Source: Bradyrhizobium hereditatis (GTDB lineage Bacteria; Pseudomonadota; Alphaproteobacteria; Rhizobiales; Xanthobacteraceae). From it: a stretch of DNA of 64,000 bases. Both the position numbers and the translations under genes were made by a program. The stretch lies in the NCBI RefSeq assembly GCF_020329435.1, contig NZ_JAGKJK010000011.1, forward strand, positions 1 through 64,000. The letters run 5' to 3'. Shown here piece after piece: positions 31,699 through 40,410 of this stretch; the first letter of the stretch is position 1, and each line of letters begins with the position of its first letter. The notes under the pieces were generated by a model. That model was not told the DNA's origin. It saw only the letters and a program-made list of their open reading frames with translations, and ran no database searches.

Positions 31699-32426
31699 CC
31701 ACGATTTCACGACACGCGCTCGCCACAGAGGCCGCGATCCTTCATTCGGTACAGACGCTCGACCATACATTGCGCGATGCATCGCCGGCGCAGGTCATTG
31801 AGACCGCGTTGAAGACCGTCGGCCGCGAACAGCTTGCGCTGGTCTCATCGTTCGGCACGGAGTCGGCCGCGCTGCTCAAGGTGATGGCAGATGTCGATCC
31901 CGCGATTCCCGTGATCTTCCTCGATACCGGCTGGCTGTTCGAGGAGACGCTTGCCTATCGCCATACGCTGATCGCGGTGCTCGGCCTTCGCGACGTTCGC
32001 TCGATCAAACCGTCGGAAGAAGCCCTGTCACGCCAGGATCCCGATCGCGAATTGTGGTTTTCAGATCCCGATGCCTGCTGCCGTATCCGCAAGGTGGAGC
32101 CGCTGGCACGGGCGCTCAAGCCGTTCTCGGCCTGGATCAACGGACGCAAGCGCTTTCAGGGCGGTGCGCGCGCCGAGCTTCCCGTCGTCGAAGAGGATGG
32201 CGAGAGGTTGAAATTCAATCCGTTCGCCAATGTGTCGCGTGAAGAGATCGAGGCGATCTACAAGCTTGCCAAATTGCCGCCACATCCGCTGGTCGCCTCG
32301 GGCTATCTGTCGGTCGGCTGCATGCCGTGCTCGAGCCGAAGCTTGTCCGGCGAGGATGCCCGTGCCGGGCGCTGGCGCGGCCGGTCGAAGAGCGAATGCG
32401 GCATCCACACGATGAAGACGTCGTAG
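31695..32426 (+). CDS. cysH: Adenylylsulfate/phosphoadenylylsulfate reductase
   Basis: A 243-residue reductase yielding sulfite from APS. The PP-loop-like ALVSSFGTESAALLKVM and IPVIFLDTGWLFEETLAYR are present. Two cysteine pairs (DACCRIRKVEPL and VGCMPCSSRS) are the [4Fe-4S] ligands of the APS-reductase type, and the C-terminal SKSECGIH carries the catalytic Cys. The iron-sulfur type acts on APS rather than PAPS in rhizobia. GTG 31695 overlaps the DUF934 stop. It ends the operon; the transporter follows after 139 bp. Confidence 0.95.
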   Translation: MTTISRHALATEAAILHSVQTLDHTLRDASPAQVIETALKTVGREQLALVSSFGTESAALLKVMADVDPAIPVIFLDTGWLFEETLAYRHTLIAVLGLRDVRSIKPSEEALSRQDPDRELWFSDPDACCRIRKVEPLARALKPFSAWINGRKRFQGGARAELPVVEEDGERLKFNPFANVSREEIEAIYKLAKLPPHPLVASGYLSVGCMPCSSRSLSGEDARAGRWRGRSKSECGIHTMKTS

Positions 32427-32469
32427 GACGCCGCCTTCATAGGACATTGAAGCTGCGGAACCAAAAACT

Positions 32470-32486
32470 ATGAAACGTGGTTTCAT
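32470..32486. promoter_or_regulatory. Perfect 17-bp palindrome upstream of the sulfate transporter genes
   Basis: ATGAAAC-GTG-GTTTCAT is an exact inverted repeat 80 bp before the binding-protein ATG, in an otherwise short intergenic space. It looks like an operator for a dimeric regulator of sulfate uptake. No second copy was noticed at the cysD-cysG region. Confidence 0.5.
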
Positions 32487-32565
32487 TGACTGAGCGACCT
32501 TTCGTCGCGACTTATGCGTTCGTGCTTTTGATGGTATGCTTCATCGAGCCGAATGGAGATCAACG

Positions 32566-33555
32566 ATGATCCGTCGCATTCTGCCACTCGTCGCGGGCTT
32601 GCTCTGGGCGAGTTCGGCCTTCGCGGCCGACTACACGCTGCTCAACGTATCCTATGATCCGACGCGCGAGCTCTACGCCGATTTCAACAAGGCGTTCATC
32701 GCGGCCTATCAGAAGGAAACCGGCAAGAGCGTCGAGATCAAGCAGTCGCATGGCGGCTCGGGATCGCAAGCGCGCGCCGTGATCGACGGACTGCAGGCGG
32801 ATATCGTCACGCTGGCGCTGGCCTATGACATTGACGCCATCGCCGCCAAAGGCCTGGTGGCTGCGGATTGGCAGAAGAAGCTGTCGCTCAACGCCTCGCC
32901 CTACACCTCGACGATCGTGTTTCTGGTGCGCAAGGGCAATCCGAAGGCCATCAAGGATTGGGACGATCTGATCAAGTCCGGCGTGCAGGTGATCACGCCC
33001 AATCCCAAAACATCGGGCGGCGCGCGCTGGAACTATCTCGCCGCGTGGGGCTTCGCCGAAAAGAAATTGGGTTCAGCCGATAAGGCGAAAAAGTTCGTCG
33101 CCGATCTCTTCAAGAACGTGCCGGTGCTCGATACCGGCGCGCGCGGCTCGACGGTGACCTTCGTCGAGCGCGGCGTCGGCGACGTGCTGCTGGCGTGGGA
33201 GAACGAGGCATTTCTAGCGCAGCGCGAGTTCGGCAAGGACAAGTTCGAGATCATCGCGCCGCCGCTATCGATTCTCGCCGAGCCGCCGGTAGCTGTTGTC
33301 GACAAGGTTGCCGATAAAAAAGGCACTCGCGCGGTCGCTGAAGCCTATCTAAAATATTGGTATACCAAAGAAGGTCAGGAAATCGCCGCACGCAATTCCT
33401 ATCGTCCGCGCGATTCGGAAATTGCGAAGGAGTACGAAAAATCCTTCGCCAAGGTCGAACTTTTCACCATCGACGACGTTTTTGGTGGTTGGACCAAGGC
33501 GCAGAAAGATCACTTCGGCGAAGGCGGCATTTTCGACCAAATCTACAAAAATTGA
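32566..33555 (+). CDS. sbp: Sulfate ABC transporter, periplasmic substrate-binding protein
   Basis: A 329-residue binding protein. A signal peptide MIRRILPLVAGLLWASSAFA (1-20) precedes the mature ADYTLLNVSYDPTRELYADFN, typical for sulfate-binding proteins. SHGGSGSQARAVIDGLQADIVTLAL, the TPNPKTSGGARWNYLAAWGFA block and GARGSTVTFVERGVGDVLLAWENEA follow in order (each shortened here). ATG 32566 is preferred over upstream ATGs because it starts the signal peptide. It heads the transport operon with cysT, cysW and cysA. Confidence 0.96.
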   Translation: MIRRILPLVAGLLWASSAFAADYTLLNVSYDPTRELYADFNKAFIAAYQKETGKSVEIKQSHGGSGSQARAVIDGLQADIVTLALAYDIDAIAAKGLVAADWQKKLSLNASPYTSTIVFLVRKGNPKAIKDWDDLIKSGVQVITPNPKTSGGARWNYLAAWGFAEKKLGSADKAKKFVADLFKNVPVLDTGARGSTVTFVERGVGDVLLAWENEAFLAQREFGKDKFEIIAPPLSILAEPPVAVVDKVADKKGTRAVAEAYLKYWYTKEGQEIAARNSYRPRDSEIAKEYEKSFAKVELFTIDDVFGGWTKAQKDHFGEGGIFDQIYKN

Positions 33556-33596
33556 TCTGTGGCGAACGAACGGCCGGAGCGGAAGCAGGGGGACAT

Positions 33597-34433
33597 GTGA
33601 GCACAGCGGTCGCGCGACGAAGCAGCTTGCCCGGGTTTGGTCTTACCATGGGACTGACCCTGACCTGGCTTTCCATTATTATCTTGATTCCGCTCGCCGG
33701 CCTGTTTCTCAAGACGCTTGAGCTATCGCCCTTCCAGTTCTGGGAAATCCTCACCAGCCGTCGCACCTTGAACGCGCTGAAGATTTCCTTCGGCCTCTCC
33801 TTTGCCGCCGCGTGCGTCAATCTGGTCATGGGCACGATCATCGTCTGGGCGCTGGTGCGCTATCGTTTTCCCGGCCGCCGTATATTCGACGCCATCGTCG
33901 ACATTCCCTTCGCGCTGCCGACTGCAGTTGCAGGCGTGGCGCTGACGCAATTGTTCGCGCAGAAGGGTTGGCTTGGCGCACCGCTGGCTGAACTCGGCAT
34001 CAAGGTCGCTTTCACGCCGATCGGCATTTTCGTGGCGATGGTCTTTATCGGTATTCCCTTCGTCGTGCGCACGGTGCAGCCCGTCCTGATCGATCTCGAT
34101 CCCGAGATCGAGGAGGCCGCCGCGAGCCTCGGCGCCAACCGCTGGCACACCGTGTTTCGGGTAATCATGCCGAGCTTGATTCCCGCGCTATTGACCGGCT
34201 TTGCCCTGGCGTTCGCGCGCGCGGTCGGTGAATACGGCTCGGTGATCTTCATCGCCGGCAATCTGCCGAATGTCTCCGAGATCGCGCCGCTCCTGATCGT
34301 GATCCGGTTGTCCGAATTCCGCTATGCCGACGCGACGGCGATCGCCGTCGTCATGCTGCTGGCCGCCTTCGTGATCATCTTCGCCGTCAATCGCCTGCAA
34401 CGCTGGGCGCAAACCCGCATTCCCGCGCATTGA
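33597..34433 (+). CDS. cysT: Sulfate ABC transporter permease CysT
   Basis: A 278-residue inner-membrane permease with about six helices and the BPD_transp_1 coupling loop EEAAASLGANRWHTVFRVIMP (ATPase-contact EAA motif). The family opening LPGFGLTMGLTLTWLSIIILIPL is present. GTG 33597 with GGGGGA upstream is chosen; the longer open frame overlaps the binding-protein gene and is not conserved in style. It pairs with CysW. Confidence 0.95.
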   Translation: MSTAVARRSSLPGFGLTMGLTLTWLSIIILIPLAGLFLKTLELSPFQFWEILTSRRTLNALKISFGLSFAAACVNLVMGTIIVWALVRYRFPGRRIFDAIVDIPFALPTAVAGVALTQLFAQKGWLGAPLAELGIKVAFTPIGIFVAMVFIGIPFVVRTVQPVLIDLDPEIEEAAASLGANRWHTVFRVIMPSLIPALLTGFALAFARAVGEYGSVIFIAGNLPNVSEIAPLLIVIRLSEFRYADATAIAVVMLLAAFVIIFAVNRLQRWAQTRIPAH

Positions 34434-34444
34434 GGGCCTGGCCG

Positions 34445-35410
34445 ATGTCGACGCAAACGAGCTTTGTAACTCAGGCCACCGCGTTGCCGGCCTACACTTC
34501 TACGACAGATCTTGCCATCTCCCCGCCCACCCGCGAAGCGAGAGGTCGCGCCCGCCTGGCTGCTGCCTCGAAGGATCTGCGCAGTGAGCCCGGGCCGATC
34601 CGGTTCATCATCATTGCGCTCGCGCTCTCCTTTCTCACGATCTTCGTCGTGCTGCCCCTCGTGGTGGTGTTCGCATCGGCCTTCTCCAAGGGCGTCAGCG
34701 CCTATTTTGCCGCATTGTCTGAGCCGGAGGCGCTTTCGGCGATCAAGCTCACGCTGCTGGTGGCGGCGATCTCGGTCAGCCTCAATCTGGTGTTCGGCGT
34801 GATCGCCGCCTGGGCGATCGCAAAGTTCGATTTTCCCGGCAAGACTATCCTGATCACGCTGATCGACCTGCCATTCTCGGTCAGCCCCGTCATCTCGGGT
34901 CTCGTCTTCGTGCTGCTGTTCGGCGCGCAGGGCTATTGGGGCGCCTGGCTGCAGGCGCACAATATCCATATCCTGTTCGCGCTGCCGGGCATTGCGCTGG
35001 CGACCATCTTCGTCACGTTCCCGTTCGTCGCCCGCTCGCTGATCCCCTTGATGCAGGAGCAGGGCACGCAGGAGGAAGAGGCGGCGATCTCGCTGGGCGC
35101 GTCTGGCCTACAGACCTTCTTCCGCGTCACCCTGCCCAATATCAAATGGGGCCTGCTCTATGGCGTACTATTGTGCAATGCGCGCGCCATGGGCGAGTTC
35201 GGCGCGGTGTCAGTCGTCTCGGGCCACATCCGCGGCGAGACCAATACCATGCCGCTTTTGGTCGAGATCCTCTATAATGAATATCAATTCGTGGCCTCGT
35301 TTGCGATTGCCTCCCTGCTGGCAATGCTGGCCCTGATCACGCTGGTCGTGAAGACCATTCTCGAACAGCGTCTGGACGAAGAGCAAACTCCAAAGGACGA
35401 TTCCAGGTGA
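34445..35410 (+). CDS. cysW: Sulfate ABC transporter permease CysW
   Basis: A 321-residue permease with six helices after a longer polar N-terminal tail of about 50 residues. The EAA loop is QEEEAAISLGASGLQTFFRV and the conserved NARAMGEFGAVSVVSGHIRG block is present. ATG 34445 is 11 bp after the cysT stop. Its TGA overlaps the cysA GTG start. Confidence 0.95.
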   Translation: MSTQTSFVTQATALPAYTSTTDLAISPPTREARGRARLAAASKDLRSEPGPIRFIIIALALSFLTIFVVLPLVVVFASAFSKGVSAYFAALSEPEALSAIKLTLLVAAISVSLNLVFGVIAAWAIAKFDFPGKTILITLIDLPFSVSPVISGLVFVLLFGAQGYWGAWLQAHNIHILFALPGIALATIFVTFPFVARSLIPLMQEQGTQEEEAAISLGASGLQTFFRVTLPNIKWGLLYGVLLCNARAMGEFGAVSVVSGHIRGETNTMPLLVEILYNEYQFVASFAIASLLAMLALITLVVKTILEQRLDEEQTPKDDSR

Positions 35411-36456
35411 CCATTGAAGTCAAAAACATCGTCAAGAAGTTCGGCTCATTTGCCGCGCTCGACAACGTCGATCTGAAGGTCGGCAAGGGTGAATTGCTGG
35501 CGCTGCTCGGCCCATCCGGTTCGGGGAAGACGACGCTGCTGCGGATCATTGCCGGTCTCGACTGGCCGGATGCCGGCGAGGTGCGGATCGATGGTGAGGA
35601 TGCGCTGGGACACGGCGCCAGCGAGCGTCATGTCGGCTTCGTATTCCAGCACTATGCGCTGTTCCGCCACATGACGGTGTTCGAGAACGTGGCCTTCGGC
35701 CTGCGCGTGCAGCCGCGCGCCGTGCGCAAGGACGAGGCAACGATCCGCGCCCGCGTCAAGGAATTGCTCGATCTGGTGCAACTCGACTGGCTGGCCAATC
35801 GCTATCCGAGCCAGCTCTCCGGCGGTCAGCGGCAGCGCATCGCGCTGGCGCGGGCGCTTGCAATCGAGCCGCGTATCCTGCTGCTCGACGAGCCGTTCGG
35901 CGCGCTCGATGCCAAGGTTCGCAAAGAGCTTCGGCAATGGCTACGCTCGCTGCACAATGAGATCCACGTCACTTCGATCTTCGTCACCCACGATCAGGAA
36001 GAAGCGCTCGAAGTCGCTAACCGGGTCGTTGTGATGGACAAGGGCCGCATCGAGCAGATCGGCTCGCCTGGCGAGGTCTATGACAATCCCGCGACCGCCT
36101 TTGTCCATGGCTTCATCGGCGAATCCATCGTGCTGCCGGTCGAGGTTACCGGCGGCTCGGTACATCTCGGTGGCCGGCCGCTTAACATCGCCGCCGAGGG
36201 CGCGGCCTCCGGCGCCTCGAAACTTTTCGTCCGCCGCCATGACATGCAGATTGGCCCCGCCGGAACCGGCTCGCTCGAGGGCGCGGTGCGCCATGTCCGC
36301 TCATTCGGCCCGATCCAGCGGGCGGAAATCGCCTTGACGGATGGCGAGGGCAAGACCGTGATCGAGATCGATGCCCCCCGGGACCGGGAGCTCCAGGCTG
36401 GCGAGATCATCGGCCTGCAGCCCCGCCGCTACCGGATTTTTGCGGCCCAGGAATAG
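35407..36456 (+). CDS. cysA: Sulfate ABC transporter ATP-binding protein
   Basis: A 349-residue ATPase. Walker A is GPSGSGKTTLLRII (about 36-49), the Q-loop is VFQHYALF, the ABC signature is LSGGQRQRIALARAL, Walker B is ILLLDEPFGALDAKVRKEL and the switch His is in VTHDQEEALE. A C-terminal TOBE-like region (about 240-349) follows. GTG 35407 overlaps the cysW stop (GTGA). It powers sulfate and thiosulfate uptake and ends the operon. Confidence 0.96.
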   Translation: MTIEVKNIVKKFGSFAALDNVDLKVGKGELLALLGPSGSGKTTLLRIIAGLDWPDAGEVRIDGEDALGHGASERHVGFVFQHYALFRHMTVFENVAFGLRVQPRAVRKDEATIRARVKELLDLVQLDWLANRYPSQLSGGQRQRIALARALAIEPRILLLDEPFGALDAKVRKELRQWLRSLHNEIHVTSIFVTHDQEEALEVANRVVVMDKGRIEQIGSPGEVYDNPATAFVHGFIGESIVLPVEVTGGSVHLGGRPLNIAAEGAASGASKLFVRRHDMQIGPAGTGSLEGAVRHVRSFGPIQRAEIALTDGEGKTVIEIDAPRDRELQAGEIIGLQPRRYRIFAAQE

Positions 36457-36490
36457 TGTTCTTGGCCGGGATTGACGCCACAAGCGCCGC

Positions 36491-36588
36491 CGTCATGGCC
36501 GCGAAGGCGGGTATCCAGTAATCGCCGCCGTCTCTCGAAGCGCGACTACGCGGGATACGGGATCGTCTGCCTATGCGGACGATGACAG
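36491..36588. repeat. Dispersed palindromic repeat, family 1 (divergent copy)
   Basis: Begins CGTCATGGCCGCG with GGTATCCAGTA and ends CGGACGATGACAGC, following the block order of family 1 but with lower similarity. It lies between cysA and the CAP-domain gene. Confidence 0.6.
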
Positions 36589-36691
36589 CGGTGGGTGGGG
36601 CGATGGCCAAAATCAGTCCCCGTTCACCATTCAGCCACGGTTGGTATGCAACAACGCACCCTCAGCCTTAGGGATTCGGGGGATTCTATCG

Positions 36692-37189
36692 GTGAAACGG
36701 GCGACTAGCGCCATTATCGGGCTTTTGCTGCTTGCCGGCTGCGCGGGAGACGTCAAGCTCCCGGATCAGCCGGCCATGTATGTCGATATGGCCAGACCTG
36801 GCGCCACCCTCGATACGGTCGCGGCGGCGACCATGATCTCGCAATACCGCCAGAACAACGGCCTTGGCGCCGTGGTGGTCGATCCGGAGCTGACGAGGCT
36901 TGCCGAGCAGCAGTCGCAGGCCATGGCGGCCCGCAACAAGATGGACCATGACGTGAAGGGCCCGCTGGAGAAGCGGCTGGGCGCTTCCGGCTATCCGGCG
37001 ACGCTCGCGGTCGAAAACGTCTCGGCCGGATACCACACCTTGGCAGAGGCGTTCTCCGGCTGGCGCGATTCGCCCCCGCACAAGGCCAACATGCTCAAGA
37101 ACGGTGTCACAAAACTGGGCATCGCGGCGACTTATGCTCCGAACACCAAATACAAGGTGTTCTGGACGCTCATCCTTGCGTCAACCTGA
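36692..37189 (+). CDS. CAP-domain lipoprotein (CAP/SCP superfamily)
   Basis: A 165-residue putative lipoprotein. GTG 36692 opens VKRATSAIIGLLLLAGCAG, with a lipobox LLAGC giving the acylated Cys at residue 17. The CAP/SCP domain covers about 45-165: MISQYRQNNGLGAVVVDPELTRLA, MDHDVKGPLEKRL, ENVSAGYHTLAEAFSGWRDS and PPHKANMLKNGVTKLGIA in order. The His, Glu and second His of the CAP cavity are visible. Bacterial members are exported and of unknown function. The open frame upstream of 36692 lacks a signal sequence. Confidence 0.88.
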   Translation: MKRATSAIIGLLLLAGCAGDVKLPDQPAMYVDMARPGATLDTVAAATMISQYRQNNGLGAVVVDPELTRLAEQQSQAMAARNKMDHDVKGPLEKRLGASGYPATLAVENVSAGYHTLAEAFSGWRDSPPHKANMLKNGVTKLGIAATYAPNTKYKVFWTLILAST

Positions 37190-37326
37190 AACAAACCTGG
37201 ATACGGGCGACCAACGCCTCACAAAGCGATAAACCCGGCGTGATCCTTGCTTCGATCTCGCCGATTGACGCCGTCGCGAACTGTCGCCACGGTGCCCCGG
37301 TCATTGTCCACTAGCTGACGGTCACG

Positions 37327-38514
37327 ATGGATGATTTTCCCCACCCTGCGACCTCTGCGCCAGCCACCACGCCCGCCAAGGCGCAGCGTGTACTGGTCCT
37401 GCAAGGCGGCGGCGCGCTCGGCTCCTACCAGGCCGGTGCCTTTCAGGCGCTGTGCCGCTCGGGCTTCGAACCGGAATGGATTGCCGGCATCTCGATCGGG
37501 GCCATTAATGCCGCGATCATCGCCGGCAATGGTCCCGAAACACGTGTCGATCGCCTCAAGGAATTCTGGGAGATGGTATCGTCTCCGGTATCCTGGAGCC
37601 CGGTGACGCCGGGCGATCGCGCCCGCTCGCTGTTCAATGAAACGAGCGCCGCGCTGATTGCTACCTTCGGCGTGCCCGGCTTTTTCACGCCGCGCGTTCC
37701 GCCTGCACCCTGGTGGCCGCCCGGTAGTCCGCAATCGCAGAGCTATTATGACACCGCGCCCTTGAAGAAGACGCTGGAGCGGTTGGTCGACTTCGATCGC
37801 ATCAATGATTTGAAGACGCGACTGAGTGTCGGCGCGGTCAGCGTGACCTCGGGCAATCTGAAATATTTCGATAATTTCGAATTCAGGAAGCTCGGCAAGA
37901 AGATCGGACCCGAGCACATCATGGCCTCCGGTGCGCTGCCGCCCGGCTTTCCTTCTATCAAGATCGAGGACGAGCACTATTGGGACGGGGGCATCGCCTC
38001 CAACACGCCGCTCGATTACGTGCTGGGTGAGGAAACCAACCGCGATCTTCTGATCTTCCAGGTCGACCTGTTCAGCGCGCGCGGCGACTTGCCGGCGTCG
38101 CTGCTGGAGGCCGCGGAGCGCGAAAAAGACATCCGCTATTCCAGCCGTACGCGCATGACTACCGACAAAAACAAGCAACTGCACAACGCGCGTAAGGCGC
38201 TGCGTGAGCTGCTTGGAAAACTGCCCGATAACCTCAAGAACGATCCGTCGGTGGAAGTGCTCTGCAACGCGGCGAAGGAGAACACCGTCACCGTCGTGCA
38301 CCTGATCTACAAGAGCAAGAACTACGAAACCTCCTCCAAGGATTACGACTTTTCACACATAGCTATGGTCGAGCACTGGAACGCGGGCGTCCGCGACGTT
38401 CATCAGTCGATGCGTCACAGGGATGTGCTCGAGCGCCCGCAATCCGGCGAGACCATGATGGCCTACGATATGTCGGGGGCTGTTCCCAAGACCCCCGGTG
38501 CCAAGCAGGAGTGA
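37327..38514 (+). CDS. Patatin-like phospholipase (DUF3734-type)
   Basis: A 395-residue patatin-family hydrolase. The oxyanion loop GGGALGSYQAGAFQAL is at about 25-40, the nucleophile motif is GISIG (about 57-61) and the catalytic Asp lies in DGGIASNTPLDYVL (about 222). The C-terminal part (DUF3734) has IYKSKNYETSSKDYDFS. In rhizobia this type lies next to 3-hydroxybutyrate dehydrogenase, suggesting a role in polyhydroxybutyrate or lipid turnover (context inference). Its TGA is 5 bp before the next ATG. Confidence 0.93.
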   Translation: MDDFPHPATSAPATTPAKAQRVLVLQGGGALGSYQAGAFQALCRSGFEPEWIAGISIGAINAAIIAGNGPETRVDRLKEFWEMVSSPVSWSPVTPGDRARSLFNETSAALIATFGVPGFFTPRVPPAPWWPPGSPQSQSYYDTAPLKKTLERLVDFDRINDLKTRLSVGAVSVTSGNLKYFDNFEFRKLGKKIGPEHIMASGALPPGFPSIKIEDEHYWDGGIASNTPLDYVLGEETNRDLLIFQVDLFSARGDLPASLLEAAEREKDIRYSSRTRMTTDKNKQLHNARKALRELLGKLPDNLKNDPSVEVLCNAAKENTVTVVHLIYKSKNYETSSKDYDFSHIAMVEHWNAGVRDVHQSMRHRDVLERPQSGETMMAYDMSGAVPKTPGAKQE

Positions 38515-38519
38515 ATGCA

Positions 38520-39308
38520 ATGGGTACGTTGAAAGGCAAGACTGCCGTCGTGACCGGCTCGACCAGCGGCATCGGATTGGCCTATGCGCGGGCGTTCGCC
38601 GCCGCCGGCGCCAATGTCGTCCTCAACGGTATGGGTGTCCCGGCCGATATCGAGCGCGAGCGCTCCGGCATCGAGACCGATTTCAAGGTCCGCGCCGTGC
38701 ATTCGCCCGCCGACATGACCAAGCCCGCCGAGATCGCCGAAATGATTGCACTCGGCGAGAAGACGTTCGGCTCGGTCGACATCCTCGTCAACAATGCCGG
38801 CATCCAGTTCGTGTCGCCGATCGAGGAATTTCCGCCCGAGAAGTGGGAAGGCATCATTGCGATCAACCTGTCGTCTGCTTTTTATGGCATCCGTGCCGCA
38901 GTCCCCGGCATGAAGAAGCGCGGTTGGGGCCGTATCATCAACACCGCATCCGCCCATTCGCTGGTCGCTTCGCCGTTCAAGTCGGCCTATGTCTCGGCCA
39001 AGCACGGCATCGCCGGTCTCACCAAGACGGTGGCACTGGAGCTTGCGACGTTCAAGATCACCTGTAACTGCATTAGTCCCGGGTACGTCTGGACGCCGCT
39101 GGTCGAAAAGCAGATTCCGGAGACCATGAAGGCGCGCAACATGACCAAGGAGCAGGTCATCAACGACGTACTGCTGGACGCGCAGCCGACCAAGGAATTC
39201 GTGACCTCGGAGCAGGTCGCGGCGCTCGCGCTGTTCCTGTGCAGCGACGATGCCGCCCAGATCACCGGTGCCAACCTGTCGATCGACGGCGGCTGGACCG
39301 CGGCGTAA
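38520..39308 (+). CDS. bdhA: 3-hydroxybutyrate dehydrogenase (SDR)
   Basis: A 262-residue classical SDR. It has the NAD site TGSTSGIGLAYA, NNAGIQ, catalytic S-Y-K (ASAHSLVASPFKSAYVSAKHG in pieces), and the HBDH-type C-terminus CISPGYVWTPLVEKQI, with QPTKEFVTSEQVAALALFL further on. It oxidises 3-hydroxybutyrate to acetoacetate in PHB utilisation. ATG 38520 has AGGAG at 9 bp; GTG 38511 overlaps the patatin stop but is too close to that site. Confidence 0.93.
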   Translation: MGTLKGKTAVVTGSTSGIGLAYARAFAAAGANVVLNGMGVPADIERERSGIETDFKVRAVHSPADMTKPAEIAEMIALGEKTFGSVDILVNNAGIQFVSPIEEFPPEKWEGIIAINLSSAFYGIRAAVPGMKKRGWGRIINTASAHSLVASPFKSAYVSAKHGIAGLTKTVALELATFKITCNCISPGYVWTPLVEKQIPETMKARNMTKEQVINDVLLDAQPTKEFVTSEQVAALALFLCSDDAAQITGANLSIDGGWTAA

Positions 39309-39339
39309 AATTGCAGGCGGCCGGGCGCGAACGCAATTC

Positions 39340-40170
39340 CTATTGGGTGACGCTCCGGGCTGCGGCCGCGACACTTTCCGTCGCGATGTGCAATTCACTG
39401 AAGCCAAGCTTGCTGGCCACCAGAATCAGCACGGTGGCCAGCAGCAGCCTGAGCACCGTTTCCGGCACGCGAACGGCGCAGTAGCTGCCGATGATGATGC
39501 CGGGCAGCGAGCCGATCAGCAGCACGCCCATCAGCGCCCAATCGACCGAACCCAGCGCCCAGTGACCAATGCCGGCGACCAACGTCAGCGGCACCGCGTG
39601 CGCAATGTCGGAGCCAACGATAGTTGCCATCGGCAGGCGCGGATAGAGCAGCAGGAGCGCGGTGACGCCAACCGCGCCGGCGCCGACGGAGGAAAGCGAA
39701 ACCAATACGCCGAGCGCTACGCCCACCAGTACGGTCGCGTGGTCGGTGGTCGAAGCGTCTAGCCGCTCCATGCGCCGGCGGTATCGCTCCATGATGGCCT
39801 TGCGGAAGATCAACGAGGTCGCGGTCAGGATCAGCGCAAAGCACAGCACCAGATTGATCAAGCTACGCGCCGCATCCCCATGAAGTTCGAGCTGCCACAG
39901 CACGAGCAATGTGACGAGGCTCGCCGGAATGCTGCCGCTGGCGAGGCGGATCACCGCCGGCCAGTGAATACTCTGCGACCAGCCATGCACGAGGCTGCCG
40001 CCGGTCTTGGTCGCCGCGGCGTAAAGCAGGTCCGTGCCAACAGCAGTCGACGGATGGACGCCGAACAGCAGGATCAGGAGCGGCGTCATCAGCGAGCCGC
40101 CGCCGACACCCGTCATCCCGACTAAGAGGCCGACGCCAAATCCCGATGCAACGTAAAGGGGATCAATCAT
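39340..40170 (-). CDS. TSUP (TauE/SafE) family permease
   Basis: A 276-residue protein with about eight helices in two TauE/SafE repeats. The family glycine motif GLLVGMTGVGGGSLMTPLLI is at about 14-33, and its weaker repeat SLSSVGAGAVGVTALLLLYP is near 165. TSUP members export sulfite, sulfoacetate or taurine products. ATG 40170 (MIDPLYVASG) is used. Its distance from the cys operons (3 kb and opposite strand) makes a sulfite-export role only suggestive. Confidence 0.92.
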   Translation of the reverse strand: MIDPLYVASGFGVGLLVGMTGVGGGSLMTPLLILLFGVHPSTAVGTDLLYAAATKTGGSLVHGWSQSIHWPAVIRLASGSIPASLVTLLVLWQLELHGDAARSLINLVLCFALILTATSLIFRKAIMERYRRRMERLDASTTDHATVLVGVALGVLVSLSSVGAGAVGVTALLLLYPRLPMATIVGSDIAHAVPLTLVAGIGHWALGSVDWALMGVLLIGSLPGIIIGSYCAVRVPETVLRLLLATVLILVASKLGFSELHIATESVAAAARSVTQ

Positions 40171-40410
40171 TTCCAGGTCAGATCTTTGATTTCGTGGAGT
40201 ATATAGCAGCGCAGGTGTGGGCGTCCTGATTGACTGAAATAAGAATGTTTTTTGTTCGCCCGAAATGCGCTGGATAATTTCTCCATTATGCCAGCACGAC
40301 GATAGCGACATCCTTTGGCCTCAAATGAGGCCGCCGCAGGGAACACAGCGATAATCATTTGTTCCCGGTGTGAAGAGGCGGCGATGTTGCGCGATCCTGT
40401 CCTATCCGGA

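Noticed and set aside
37219..38301. 360-residue minus-strand open frame
   Set aside because: Antisense to the patatin gene, which has GxSxG and DGG motifs.
39340..40170. TSUP permease as a dedicated sulfite exporter of the cys locus
   Set aside because: It is 3 kb from the cys genes, on the other strand, with unrelated genes between; the family is too broad for that claim.
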